A program made the translations under genes and the position numbers. Shown one piece after another: positions 1 to 10,359 of a stretch of DNA of 64,000 bases. Below the pieces are notes generated by a model. That model was not told where the DNA came from. It made no database searches and worked only from the letters and a program-made list of their open reading frames with translations. Source of the DNA: Spiroplasma endosymbiont of Aspidapion aeneum (GTDB lineage: Bacteria > Bacillota_I > Bacilli_A > Mycoplasmatales > Mycoplasmataceae); assembly GCF_964031045.1 (NCBI RefSeq), contig NZ_OZ034994.1, forward strand, positions 124,001-188,000, written 5' to 3'. How positions within the stretch are numbered: position 1 is the first letter of the stretch; the number at the start of each line of letters is the position of its first letter.

Positions 1-213
1 AATTCTAAAGTTATTTTAGACTTAGCTATTTCTTATGGAGGTTCCACGGTTAAAACATTTGAAATTTCGCATGGAAACAGTGGTAATTTTGCCCAGTTTC
101 TTAATGTTTATCAAAGACAAAACAAACCTTGTACGGTTTGTGAGGGTGTAATCAAACGTATTGTTATATCAGGCCGAGGAACGCATTTTTGTGAAAGTTG
201 TCAACACTATTAA
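1..213 (+). CDS. mutM: Formamidopyrimidine-DNA glycosylase, C-terminal part (truncated by window start)
   Basis: This is the last 70 residues of the base-excision repair enzyme that removes oxidised purines such as 8-oxoguanine and then cleaves the abasic strand. What is visible is the C-terminal zinc finger: a CTVC pair followed about 16 residues later by CESC, with the conserved ISGRGTHFC stretch between, which is diagnostic for the Fpg/MutM family and contacts the lesion strand. The catalytic N-terminal proline lies outside the window. It is followed by dnaB and dnaI, a neighbourhood common in mollicutes, where polA-mutM-dnaB-dnaI are often clustered. The sibling glycosylase Nei has a similar finger, so Nei cannot be fully excluded from this piece alone. 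Confidence 0.9.
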   Translation, partial: NSKVILDLAISYGGSTVKTFEISHGNSGNFAQFLNVYQRQNKPCTVCEGVIKRIVISGRGTHFCESCQHY

Positions 214-343
214 ATGTGGATAACTTTAAAAAACATAATAAACAATGAGTTTTACACCTATAGTTATTAGTAATTACAAACTAATAATTATTTTTTATTC
301 CAAATTCAAAATTTAGTTGTAAAATATAGTATAGAGGTAATTT

Positions 344-1456
344 ATGGAAGAATATAAATATAAGGTTTTAATGAAGAATGACTTTGAGGCTATAGATGAA
401 AAAGCCTTAATTTATCTCTATCAACCAATTATTGGCCTAAAATCCTTAAGTGTTTATAAATTTATGATCCAAGAGTCATTTATAATGAAGCAATACAAAA
501 ATATAAACTTTGACTTTTCAAGAATCTTAAAAATTTTGTCAATAAAATATGAAGCGTTGGAAAAATGTCTTAAATTTTTAGAGGCAATGGGGTTGGTTCA
601 ACGGTTATCTAACAAAATTAAAAAAAATGTTATTGTTTTTAATATATTCAGGCCTTTAGACCCGATCGAATTTTTTGAAAACACAATTTTTAATTCTGCA
701 TTAAGAAAAAAAATAGGTTTTGAAGACTATGAGATAGCTAGACTAATTTTTTCAGATGAAACAAACGCATTTTCAATTGATGAAGGTTTTACAGATAATA
801 CCACTAGATTTTATGATGTGTTTTCATATTTACTTGATTCTAAACCCTCTCTAGATTCGTCTATAAATTTTTCAATAAAATTAAGAAAATCAAGTCCATT
901 ACTAAATGGATTTGATGAGAATATTATTTTAAAAACCCTTAAAGAAAAAAATATAGATATCGATGTAAAAAACCATGAGCAAATAAATATTTTAAAAAAT
1001 GTTTATTCATATATTCAAATTGATAATGTTGAATTAGCCAATTTGCTTGTTGATGCATATGATAATAAAAACAAATGTTTTGATAAAGAAAAAATTCAAA
1101 TTTTAACATCAAAATTTATAGTTAAGACTTCTAATAAACCTTCAAACTTTGTTAATAACACTTCACCGATAGATATTAAACTTAATCAGATGAATTCTTT
1201 AACGCCAGAATTATATATTTCGTGTTTAATGAAAAAAGAGTTTGATGATAATCAATATAATGAGTTAATTGGAAAACTAAGAAATAATTATGTTCTACCC
1301 GACCCAGTTATAAATTGCATTTTAGATTTTTCATATATACGAGACAATAAAAATATTATTATTGGTAATGTCTTAGTAATTGCAGAAAAAATAACGAGAA
1401 AAAATATATTAACGTCTTTTGATACTATGAAATTTCTCAAGGAAGGAAAGTTTTAA
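344..1456 (+). CDS. dnaB: DnaB/DnaD-family replication initiation and membrane attachment protein
   Basis: A 370-residue protein resembling the Firmicutes DnaB loader component (not the helicase), which works with DnaD and DnaI to place the replicative helicase at the origin. The N-terminus has the typical start KNDFEAIDEKALIYLYQPIIG, a winged-helix segment described in this family. The C-terminal third has the acidic-aromatic pattern of the DDBH2 domain. The start is the ATG preceded by GAGGTAA. dnaI begins only five bases after its stop, so the two are co-transcribed and probably translationally coupled, as in other mollicutes. No DnaD gene lies nearby. Recognition is by N-terminal motif and gene order; the exact domain split is inferred. 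Confidence 0.85.
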   Translation: MEEYKYKVLMKNDFEAIDEKALIYLYQPIIGLKSLSVYKFMIQESFIMKQYKNINFDFSRILKILSIKYEALEKCLKFLEAMGLVQRLSNKIKKNVIVFNIFRPLDPIEFFENTIFNSALRKKIGFEDYEIARLIFSDETNAFSIDEGFTDNTTRFYDVFSYLLDSKPSLDSSINFSIKLRKSSPLLNGFDENIILKTLKEKNIDIDVKNHEQINILKNVYSYIQIDNVELANLLVDAYDNKNKCFDKEKIQILTSKFIVKTSNKPSNFVNNTSPIDIKLNQMNSLTPELYISCLMKKEFDDNQYNELIGKLRNNYVLPDPVINCILDFSYIRDNKNIIIGNVLVIAEKITRKNILTSFDTMKFLKEGKF

Positions 1457-1461
1457 CATTT

Positions 1462-2361
1462 ATGCATATTGAAGATATAAATTTAAATGAATTATTTAAT
1501 ATTTCAATGAAAAATCCTGTCCTGCAAAAAATATTCAAAGAAAATAAATTAAGTAAGAATATATTAAATAATTACCAAAATTATTCAAATGTAGAGAATT
1601 ATTTAAAATACGTAGATATTGTTTGTAATTCAAATGAAGAATTGGACAAATGCCTACAAGAAACTAAAGGAAAAAAAATAATTATTAGTTTTTCACTAGG
1701 ATACTTTTATAACTCACTTGTTGATTGTGAGCATTATTTAGGACTTTATAAACATTTTTCGTGAAAAAGAAATTTTATTCATAAGAACTTTTCTCCAACA
1801 AAGTTTGAACAAGATAATAGAAAAAGTTTTTTACCAGAATATCAAGATGTATTAAAGGCAACTGCGAAAATTCTGAAAGGCGGCTCTAAAAAAGGATTGA
1901 TGATTGAAATATCTCCAGAAGTTAAGAAAGATAATTATTTTAAATTTTTATCATTTAGAATAGCAAATTCAGGTCCTAATGAACCACTTTTTCAAAAAAA
2001 AATTATTATCGATAACTATAAAAGTATATTAAAAATGTTTATAGAATCAAATAATAATCAAGGAAATTATATAAATCAGTGAACAATAAAAACCTGTGAT
2101 ATATTATTTTTAGAAGATATTGGTGATGAGAATATAAGTATTTGATCTCGCGATGAAAATCTTTTTGAAATATTAAAATATAGGCTAGATAATAGTCTTT
2201 TGACTTTTGTATCTACAAATTATAATAAGAGTGATCTATATAAAATATACTCATCTAAATTTGATAATTCTAAAGGTATCACAAAATCAATGTCTGAAGT
2301 GAGGACAAGAAAAATTATAACTTATCTAAATCAACTCACAGATTACTTTGAAATAAAATAA
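1462..2361 (+). CDS. dnaI: DnaI-like primosomal ATPase homologue with degenerate Walker A
   Basis: A 299-residue protein read through two TGA (Trp) codons. In the family, DnaI is an AAA+ ATPase that loads the replicative helicase. The N-terminal helicase-binding part covers about residues 1-130. The Walker B strand is clear at about 212-221 (CDILFLEDIG), and arginines near the end (SEVRTRK) fit sensor positions. The P-loop is not normal: where DnaI usually reads KGLYL..G..GVGKT, this protein reads KGLMIEIS then PEVKKDN (about 144-158), lacking the glycines and the Thr/Ser. So nucleotide binding is doubtful, although the reading frame is intact and gene order supports the assignment. It follows dnaB by five bases. 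Its role may be structural helicase loading. Confidence 0.8.
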
Positions 2362-2415
2362 TTTTAAATTATGTGTTTAAAAATTAAAAAAACTGCATTT
2401 TGATAGTCTATTTTG

Positions 2416-2443
2416 TTGAAAAAATAACTTTATTACTTATAAA
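2416..2443 (+). promoter_or_regulatory. Probable sigma-A promoter for gap
   Basis: TTGAAA at 2416-2421 and TATAAA at 2438-2443 are separated by 16 bases and lie about 40 bases before the gap start codon. The next upstream gene (dnaI) ends at 2361, so a new promoter is expected here. Assignment is by consensus match only. Confidence 0.5.
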
Positions 2444-2467
2444 ATAGGTATTATTAAAGAGTAGTAA

Positions 2468-3496
<1,029 letters not shown>

Positions 3497-3504
3497 TTTA
3501 GGAA

Positions 3505-3535
3505 TAAAAAAGGACATATTACTTGTCTTTTTTTA
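3505..3535 (+). terminator. Terminator after gap
   Basis: An A-rich arm ending in GGACA pairs with TGTC followed by a run of seven T, with one bulged G and an eight-base loop. It begins eight bases after the gap stop and lies just before the next gene. Confidence 0.6.
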
Positions 3536-3544
3536 TTTTGAAAA

Positions 3545-4039
3545 ATGCTGAGCAAAGAAAAATACATTAAGCTAATATTAAATGAATTAGCCTATAATAG
3601 AGAAAAAAATAAACACCCGTTAACGCAATTAACAATTCATAAAGTTATTTATTTGGTTTACGCTTATTTCTTAGCAAAGAATATAGAATTGGCAGATATT
3701 GAATTTGAGGCGTGATTATATGGACCGGTTATTAGGGAGTTGTGAGAAAAATACAAATCTTTTGGTTCATCAAATATTAATATTATATATATTAAAGAAC
3801 TTGATGCTTCTTATGATAATCTTGACAAAAATATAATGAATACTATAAAAAAAATATGTTTCTTATTAACAAAAATGGAAATTTTTGAAATAGTTAATGT
3901 AATACATGAACAAAGTCCGTGAAAATTAATTTTTAAGCCAATGCAGAATAAAAAGATAACAAAAAAAGATATTATCAATTACTACAAAAAATATGATAGT
4001 GAAATAATTATATATTTAGATAATTTCATTATGAATTAA
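3545..4039 (+). CDS. Panacea-domain (SocA/DUF4065) antitoxin-like protein
   Basis: A 164-residue protein matching the Panacea/SocA-like (DUF4065) domain: the helix TIHKVIYLVYAYFLAK, then FEAWLYGPVIRELWEKY, in which the W-YGPV motif is the family signature. Two TGA codons are read as Trp inside this motif, so a standard-code translation would break the protein. The family is known as an antitoxin module that neutralises many unrelated toxins, and some members act as ClpXP adaptors. Here it sits alone between the gap terminator and pgk, with no gene beside it that could be its toxin. No clear Shine-Dalgarno precedes the ATG. It could also be a phage-derived regulator. Domain call is fairly firm; function is open. 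Confidence 0.75.
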
Positions 4040-4115
4040 TATTCTTTTTATTGCTAAATTAATAAAAAATAAGAATAAAATAAAGTAAAATATAAATACA
4101 AATCAGGAGGAAATT

Positions 4116-5312
4116 ATGAAAAAATCATTAAAAGATATTAGTGTAAAAAATAAAATAGTTTTAGTTAGAGTTGATTTTAATGTCCCCATAAAGGATGGTG
4201 TTATAAGTGATGAAAACCGAATAAATGCTGCATTACCAACAATTGAATACTTAGTTGCTAATGATGCTAAAATAGTTTTATTTTCACATTTAGGAAGAAT
4301 AAAGTCAGAAGATGATAAAAAATCAAAATCATTAGAACCAATTGCTAAGGCTCTACAAAGTAAAATTAAACAACCTTTAGTTTTTATACCAGAAACTAGA
4401 GGCAAAAAACTAGAAGATGCAATAAAATCTTTAAAACCAAAAGAAATTCTAATTTTTGAAAACACACGTTTTGAGGATGTTATTAATAACGAAGTTGTTA
4501 AAAATGAATCAAAAAATAATCCTGAATTAGGAAAATATTGAGCTAGTTTGGGTGATGTTTTTGTAAATGATGCATTTGGAACAGCACATAGAGCACATGC
4601 GTCAAACGTTGGAATTGCAACAAACATAAAGGAAAGTTGTTTAGGATTCTTAGTTGAAAGAGAAGTAGAGATGCTAACAAAAGGTGTACAAAATCCCGAA
4701 AAACCATTTGTTGCAATTATAGGTGGAGCAAAAGTTTCAGATAAAATAGCTGTGATTGATAACTTGTTAACAAAAGCAGACAAAATTATTATCGGTGGAG
4801 GAATGGCGTATACATTTCTAAAAGCGCAGGGGCACAAAATTGGAAAATCATTATGTGAAGAAGACAAATTAGAACTTGCTAAAAATTATTTGTCAAGATC
4901 TAATGGAAAAATTATCCTACCAATAGACTCTGCAAATGCAGAAGAATTTGCCGATGTCAAGCCCACATATTCTGGAGTTGATTTACCAGATGATGTAATG
5001 GGGTTGGATATTGGTCCAAAATCTGTTGAATTATTTGAAAGTGTTTTAAAAGGAGCAAAAACTGTTGCTTGAAATGGACCAATGGGGGTTTTTGAATTTA
5101 AAAACTTTAAGAATGGTACTGAAAAAGTGTGTGAAGCAATTGCTTCAATTAAAGGTGCCTTTACATTAATTGGTGGAGGAGATTCTGCAGCAGCAGCAAT
5201 TCAAATGGGATTTCAAAACAAATTTACACACATATCCACTGGTGGAGGAGCGTCATTAGAATTTATGGAAGGTAAAAAACTTCCTGGAATTGAATGTATA
5301 AGTGATAAATAA
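4116..5312 (+). CDS. pgk: Phosphoglycerate kinase
   Basis: A 398-residue enzyme that transfers the phosphate of 1,3-bisphosphoglycerate to ADP, making ATP. Visible signatures: [10 protein letters not shown] near the N-terminus, FSHLGR, a [12 protein letters not shown] segment, [12 protein letters not shown], and the nucleotide-binding GGGDSAAAA and STGGGASLE near the end. Two TGA codons (before [13 protein letters not shown], and in [12 protein letters not shown]) encode Trp. The start is the ATG after a strong CAGGAGG. The length is normal for the family. Fourteen bases separate it from the following deoxynucleoside kinase, suggesting co-transcription. Confidence 0.97.
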
Positions 5313-5326
5313 GAAGGAGTGTTAAA

Positions 5327-5917
5327 ATGAATATTGCAGTATTTGGAACAGTAGGTGCTGGCAAATCCACTTTTTGTGATATTTTAAAAGAAAAATTAAA
5401 GTATACATTATTTAGAGAACCTTTAGATCATAATCCTTACTTTGAAGACTATTATCGAGAAATGGAAAAATATTGTTTTCAAATGCAAGTTTTTATGTTA
5501 ACAAATAGGGTAGAGTCATTATTTGAATATAGCAAATGAGACAACACAATTTTTGATCGCTCAATAATCGAAGATCCAATTTTTGTGAGGGTTCAAAGAC
5601 GCCTAAATATATTTAGTGAAAGAGATTTCAAAACATATTATGATTTTTACAATAAGGTAATAATGAAAATTTTAAATGAAAAATTAAAAATTGATAAAAT
5701 AATATATTTAAAGGTCACTACTGAAACAGCTATTCGACGCATTAATGAACGTGGTCGTAAGAGTGAAATAGATACGCCAAATGAATATTGAGATGTATTG
5801 AATGATGAATATGATAAACTATATTGTGATTTAAAAAATAAATATGAATTTATAGTTATTGATGCAAACACTGATGACTTAGATACAAAAATAAATCAGG
5901 CAATTAAGAACCTATAA
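5327..5917 (+). CDS. Deoxynucleoside kinase (deoxyadenosine/deoxyguanosine kinase type)
   Basis: A 196-residue kinase that phosphorylates deoxynucleosides for nucleotide salvage, important in mollicutes, which cannot make purines or pyrimidines from scratch. The P-loop is FGTVGAGKST at residues 5-14. FREPLDHNPYFEDYY, the DRS in FDRSIIED and the lid RINERGRKSE match the dNK family. Two TGA codons are read as Trp. The exact substrate preference among dA, dG and dC cannot be read from sequence. It sits between pgk and deoD; the pairing with a purine nucleoside phosphorylase supports a purine salvage role. Start chosen at the ATG after GAAGGAG. Confidence 0.9.
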
Positions 5918-5937
5918 CAATGAAAGTGAGAAAATAA

Positions 5938-6651
5938 ATGACACCACATATAAGCGCAAAAAAAGGCGATATTGCAAAAATAGTTTTAATGCCCGGAGAC
6001 CCTAGAAGAGCCAAGTATATTACTGAGAAATACTTAGATAATTATAAACTAGTAAGTGAGGTTAGAAACATGTTAATGTTTACGGGGTCTTACAAGGGTT
6101 GTGAAATATCTATTGCTGGAAGCGGAATGGGTTGCCCGAGCATTGGGATTTATTCTTATGAATTGTTTAATATGTACGATGTAGATTTAATTATTAGAAT
6201 GGGTTCAGCGGGTAGTTATATAAAAGAATTAAATGTTTTTGATATGGTTAATACAAAGGAAGCAATGGGAGAAAGTAACTTTGCAAAAATTGCTGCCGGA
6301 CTTGACGAAAATGTATTAAAACCTGGAAAAAAAATATTTGATATAATAAATGAAACCGCTAAAAAAAATAATATTAGGATATTTGAGGGAAGGGTTCACT
6401 CATCAGACGTTTTTTATAGAAATGAAAATTCGTTAAAATTTGCAAATGATAATAAACTTGACTGTGTTGAGATGGAATCGTTTGCTTTATTTGCAAATGC
6501 AATTAAATCTAAAAAACAAGCAGCAACTATACTTACAATATCAGATAGTTTTATAACAAATGAAAAAACTTCACCTGAAGAAAGACAAAATAGCTTTACA
6601 AATATGATGGAATTGGCATTAGAAAGTGCACTTAATTATAACAAATTGTAG
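5938..6651 (+). CDS. deoD: Purine-nucleoside phosphorylase, DeoD type
   Basis: A 237-residue hexameric-type PNP that splits purine (deoxy)ribonucleosides with phosphate to free base and (deoxy)ribose-1-phosphate. It begins MTPHISAKKGDIA, with the phosphate-binding VLMPGDPRRAK, then GSGMGCPSIGIYSYEL and the active-site VEMESFALF. The late acidic residue is in LTISDSF (family: TVSD). No internal TGA codons. The stop is followed by an intrinsic terminator, so this closes the plus-strand run that starts at pgk. Confidence 0.95.
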   Translation: MTPHISAKKGDIAKIVLMPGDPRRAKYITEKYLDNYKLVSEVRNMLMFTGSYKGCEISIAGSGMGCPSIGIYSYELFNMYDVDLIIRMGSAGSYIKELNVFDMVNTKEAMGESNFAKIAAGLDENVLKPGKKIFDIINETAKKNNIRIFEGRVHSSDVFYRNENSLKFANDNKLDCVEMESFALFANAIKSKKQAATILTISDSFITNEKTSPEERQNSFTNMMELALESALNYNKL

Positions 6652-7156
6652 TTTGTGAAATTATACATTTTACTATATAAATAAATCATTAAAATATAAT
6701 TAATTATTACTTTTTGCAATAGCAACCATGTTAATCCTAAAAAAGTGAGTTAAATAAATAACTCACTTTTTTATTTATAATCATATGATTTTTATAATTT
6801 TTTGTATTAATAAAAATTTAACGGAAAATCAAAGTGGTTCTTAAATGGTAAATGTGATATTTTATTAATTAAATTGTCTATAGATGGTTATTAATTATAT
6901 TTATCGATAAAATAAAAATTAATATTATAAAATTTATTTGCGTTTTCATATTTAAAAGCATCAATGAAGGACTAATTATATCTAATTACAATAAGTATTT
7001 TATTTTATAGATATTATTTTTTCAAAAAAAAATAACCATTTACCAGCGAGTAATAAATATTATTTTTTCCACCTTTGGTTACATTGTTTTTGGCTAAAAA
7101 TTATTTTAATTTTGGTTAATTAATAAACTTTATTACTAAATAAAGAAAAATTTGCA
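6652..7156. other. Gene-free convergent intergenic region
   Basis: About 505 bases between deoD (plus) and rnjA (minus). Besides the deoD terminator at 6739-6772 it is AT-rich filler with scattered stops in all frames. I see no RNA gene, no remnant with protein similarity and no long repeat. Confidence 0.7.
6739..6772 (+). terminator. Terminator after deoD
   Basis: Perfect 14-base arms, AAAAAAGTGAGTTA and TAACTCACTTTTTT, with a six-base loop. The right arm ends in a T run, so it suits plus-strand termination; the A run on the left arm could also serve minus-strand transcripts coming from rnjA. Confidence 0.85.
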
Positions 7157-8938
7157 TTACTTCTTATTTAGTATAACTGGTATGATAAGAGGATTTATCC
7201 TTTTATGTTTAAAAATAAAGGTTGATAATGAACTCCAAATATTTTTTTTGATAGCGGCAAATGTTGGCTTTGGCATAGATAAAACATTATTAACGGCCGC
7301 TATAACAATTTGTATTGAATCTGCTATCAACTTTGTATTATCTTTAGCATAAAAACATCCTCTAGTTATTATTCTTGGTGCTCCTCATAGTTTATTTTCT
7401 TGTGAATCAATCGATACAATAACTCCTATTAAACCCTTTTTGCTTAATATTGTTCTTTCCTTCATAATGTTTCCAGCTTTTTTTGTAAGATCTTTACCAT
7501 CGATATAAACAGCGTCTGCATCAACTCTCTCGTTAATGCTTGCTTCTCCGTTTTGGATATTTATTTGATCTCCGTTGGAAACAATAAATACATTGTTCGG
7601 TTTTACATTTACTTTAACAGCTGTTTCACCGTGGGTTTTTAACATTCTATATTCACCATGCATAGGCATAAAAAATTTTGGTTTTAGTAAAGAAAATAAT
7701 AACTTTTGTTCTTCCTGGCTTGCGTGACCTGAGGTATGAACTTTTTTATCTGTGCTATTATCATAAACAACTGCACCTCTTTTTGTTAATTTATTGATAA
7801 CCGATTCTACACTTGCTCTATTTCCCGGTATTGGACTAGCTGACATAATAATTGTATCACCTTGTGATAAAAATACATTTTGGTGTTCATTTCTACTTAT
7901 TCTTGTAAGAGCTGCATTTGGTTCTCCCTGGGCCCCAGTACAAATAAATAATAGTTGATTTTGCGGAAACAAACTAATCTCTGACGGCTTAATAAACATT
8001 TTATCATCTAACTTAAAGTCACCCAGTTGACGAGATATTTTAATTAATCTTTCAAGAGCTCTCCCAAAAACTACAATTTTTTTTGAATATTTCTTAGCCA
8101 ATAACATAATGTGTTGAATCCTATGAGCGTTACTTGCAAATGTTGCTATAAATATTCTCCCTGATGTTTTTAAGAAAATAGCTTCTATATTTGAAATAAT
8201 TGATTGTTCACCAACAGTATACCCCTCAACCTCAGCATTGGTAGAATCAGACATTAATAACTCAACACCATCATTACCAATTCTTGCAAGTCTTTGAACA
8301 TTGGCTTTATTACCCAATGGTGTTCAATCAAACTTAAAATCTCCGGTTGAAAATATTGATCCATTAGGAGTATCAACTAAAATACCAAAAGCATCAGGAA
8401 TTGAATGATTCAGTGCCGCAAATGTTACTGAGAAATGTTTTGTAGAATATACATCATTTTCTTTATATTCTCTTACAGTGGTTTTATTTTGCAATCTAAA
8501 TTCTTTAATACGGTCAATTATTAAAGCTGCTGCAAATCTTGGTGCATATATTACAGGAATTGTAACTTGTTGTAAAAGATATGGTATTCCACCAATATGG
8601 TCCTCATGTCCATGCGTTATGAATAGTGCTTTTACTTTCTTGTTATTTTCCACTAAATAATTAAAACTTGGTATTATTGCGCTCACTCCAAGCTCTGATG
8701 AATCTGGAAACTTTATACCAGAGTCTATCATTATTAGTTCATCGTCATACTCAATGCAATATGTATTTTTACCCACTTCTTCTAAGCCTCCAAGCGCAAA
8801 CACTTTTGTAGGAAATGGTGCTTTTTTATATTTTTTCTTTGGAGGTTCTAAATTATCTTCTAATTTAACAACTTCAATTCTTTGAACCAATGATAAATTC
8901 TTGGGTGTGCTCTCAATTAATATTTCTTTTTCTTCCAT
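7157..8938 (-). CDS. rnjA: Ribonuclease J (catalytically complete paralogue)
   Basis: A 593-residue metallo-beta-lactamase/beta-CASP nuclease with 5'-3' exo- and endonuclease activity in mRNA decay and rRNA maturation. The zinc motif THGHEDH is intact at residues 108-114. Also present are the STGDFKFDW segment, SDSTNAE, the beta-CASP SGHASQEE and PMHGEYRM, all diagnostic for RNase J. TGA codons at 8321-8323 and 7382-7384 are Trp; the second adds a 75-residue C-terminal tail that a standard-code caller would cut off. The first 45 residues are a charged extension. A second RNase J gene at 42238 lacks the catalytic histidines, so this copy probably supplies the activity. Start is the ATG after GAGGAAAAAT on the minus strand. 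Confidence 0.95.
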
Positions 8939-9059
8939 TATATTTTTCCTCTTTTTTCCATTTTATTCATTTTTATCTTTTTATAAATATAAAACAATAT
9001 GTGTTAATATTTTACTAAAAAAACAAGCAAAAAAGTTTTTTTATGTTGTTTATTTGGTT

Positions 9060-9674
9060 TTATATTAAAAATCAATCGTGTTCCATTTTAAACGGTTCTT
9101 CTTTATTAATATGATCATAATATAGCGTTGCATTAATATGGTCAAGTTCATGTTGAAAGACAATTGCCTCATACCCTCGTAGTGTTTCAAAAATATGTTC
9201 ATTTTTCAATTGGTCTCAGTACTCAACTTCTATTTTAAAATTTCTTGGAACTATTCCCTTTTGATCATTGTCAACACTTAGGCACCCCTCTCCCACTTTG
9301 ATCGCGCAAATCTGTACACTTTTAGATATTATTTTTGCATTTACAGCGGCTATCTCTTTTAAGGGTTTTTCTTCATGATTATCAATTCTTATATAAAATA
9401 AATTCTTATTTACTCCAATTTGAGGTGCAGCAAGACCAACAGCCGGTCTTAAATAGTCATTATTATTTTCTTCAATATTTTCGTTTTCATCTTGAGAGTA
9501 TTTTACAAAGTCAATTAATTTGTTCATACAAATAATTTCATCATCGTTAAGAATTTCTACATTCATAACATTTCTAGACTGTTTTCTAATCACTTCTTTG
9601 TTGGTGTCTTTAAATAGTCATGAGTTAGATGGTTTCTCCAGCTGTTTAAAATAATATGGTTTATTAAATTTCAT
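9060..9674 (-). CDS. def: Peptide deformylase
   Basis: A 204-residue metalloenzyme that removes the N-formyl group from nascent proteins. All three family motifs are seen: GLAAPQIG (motif 1), EGCLSV (motif 2, metal Cys) and QHELDHI (motif 3, HExxH). TGA codons near both ends (SNSWLF, VEYWDQL, HDWFLI) encode Trp, so the gene is much longer than the standard-code frame. It is transcribed toward rnjA with a gap of about 120 bases and is divergent from rsmD. Confidence 0.95.
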
Positions 9675-9816
9675 TTTATATTCTTCCTATATACTAATTT
9701 ATTATATTATATTATTTTTTGGCACTCATTTGATTAAAAAATATGTTATTTTTTTATGTTTTAAATTTTTTGAAGGTGTTTAGATGTGTTATAATTATAT
9801 AAATAAAAAAGGAAAC

Positions 9817-10359
9817 ATGAGAATTATATCTGGAAAGCATCGTGGTAAATTGTTGCATACTTTAGAGGGGAAAAGTACTAGGCCCACATCATCTAGAGTT
9901 AAAGAAGATATGTTTAATATTCTTAATAACTACATTATCTTTAAAGGGAAGGTTAGTTTAGACTTATTTGCAGGAAGCGGAGCATTATCAATAGAAGGTA
10001 TATCTAGAGGAATAAAGAAAGCTTATATTAATGATATTTCTCCACAAGCTATTGAAGTAATAAAAAAAAATTTATCGATGTTAAAAGAAGATATTTATCA
10101 GATTATGATGTATGATTGGAACATTTGTTTTAATTATATTAAGGAAAAGGTTGATGTTATCTATTTTGACCCACCATTTGCAGAGCATAATTATTATTAT
10201 CAATTTCTTGAGTTTATTGATAGCCACGATGTTCTAAATAAATATGGTCTCGTATCAATACAAAGTGAATTTGATTTACCAATAGAAAGTGTTAGTCTTG
10301 AAATACTAAGAAAGAAGGTTTATAAAAATAAATATTATTATTTGTTAAGGAAGGTATAG
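9817..10359 (+). CDS. rsmD: 16S rRNA guanine-966 N2-methyltransferase
   Basis: A 180-residue SAM-dependent enzyme that methylates G966 of 16S rRNA. Signatures: MRIISGKHRG at the start, RPTSSRVKEDMFNIL, the SAM-binding LDLFAGSGALSIE and the catalytic YFDPPF. I chose the ATG at 9817 because MRIISGK is the family N-terminus, AAAAGGA lies just upstream, and a TATAAT at 9789-9794 would put the transcription start after the alternative in-frame ATG at 9784 (which also has an AAGGTG before it). The gene abuts gmk: the next start codon follows the stop directly. Confidence 0.92.
   Translation: MRIISGKHRGKLLHTLEGKSTRPTSSRVKEDMFNILNNYIIFKGKVSLDLFAGSGALSIEGISRGIKKAYINDISPQAIEVIKKNLSMLKEDIYQIMMYDWNICFNYIKEKVDVIYFDPPFAEHNYYYQFLEFIDSHDVLNKYGLVSIQSEFDLPIESVSLEILRKKVYKNKYYYLLRKV

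Noticed and set aside
1762-1764. In-frame TGA codons in most long genes, suggesting many pseudogenes
   Set aside because: They fall at positions where homologues have Trp (e.g. GuaC, SufB, UxuA), so TGA encodes Trp in this organism. Only 32515-34165 and the IS transposase show true frame changes.
4103-4867. Minus-strand 254-codon open frame
   Set aside because: A shadow of pgk; composition is hydrophobic as expected of antisense frames.
7152-7352. Plus-strand 66-codon open frame
   Set aside because: It lies opposite the C-terminal tail of the minus-strand RNase J, which is read through a TGA at 7382-7384.
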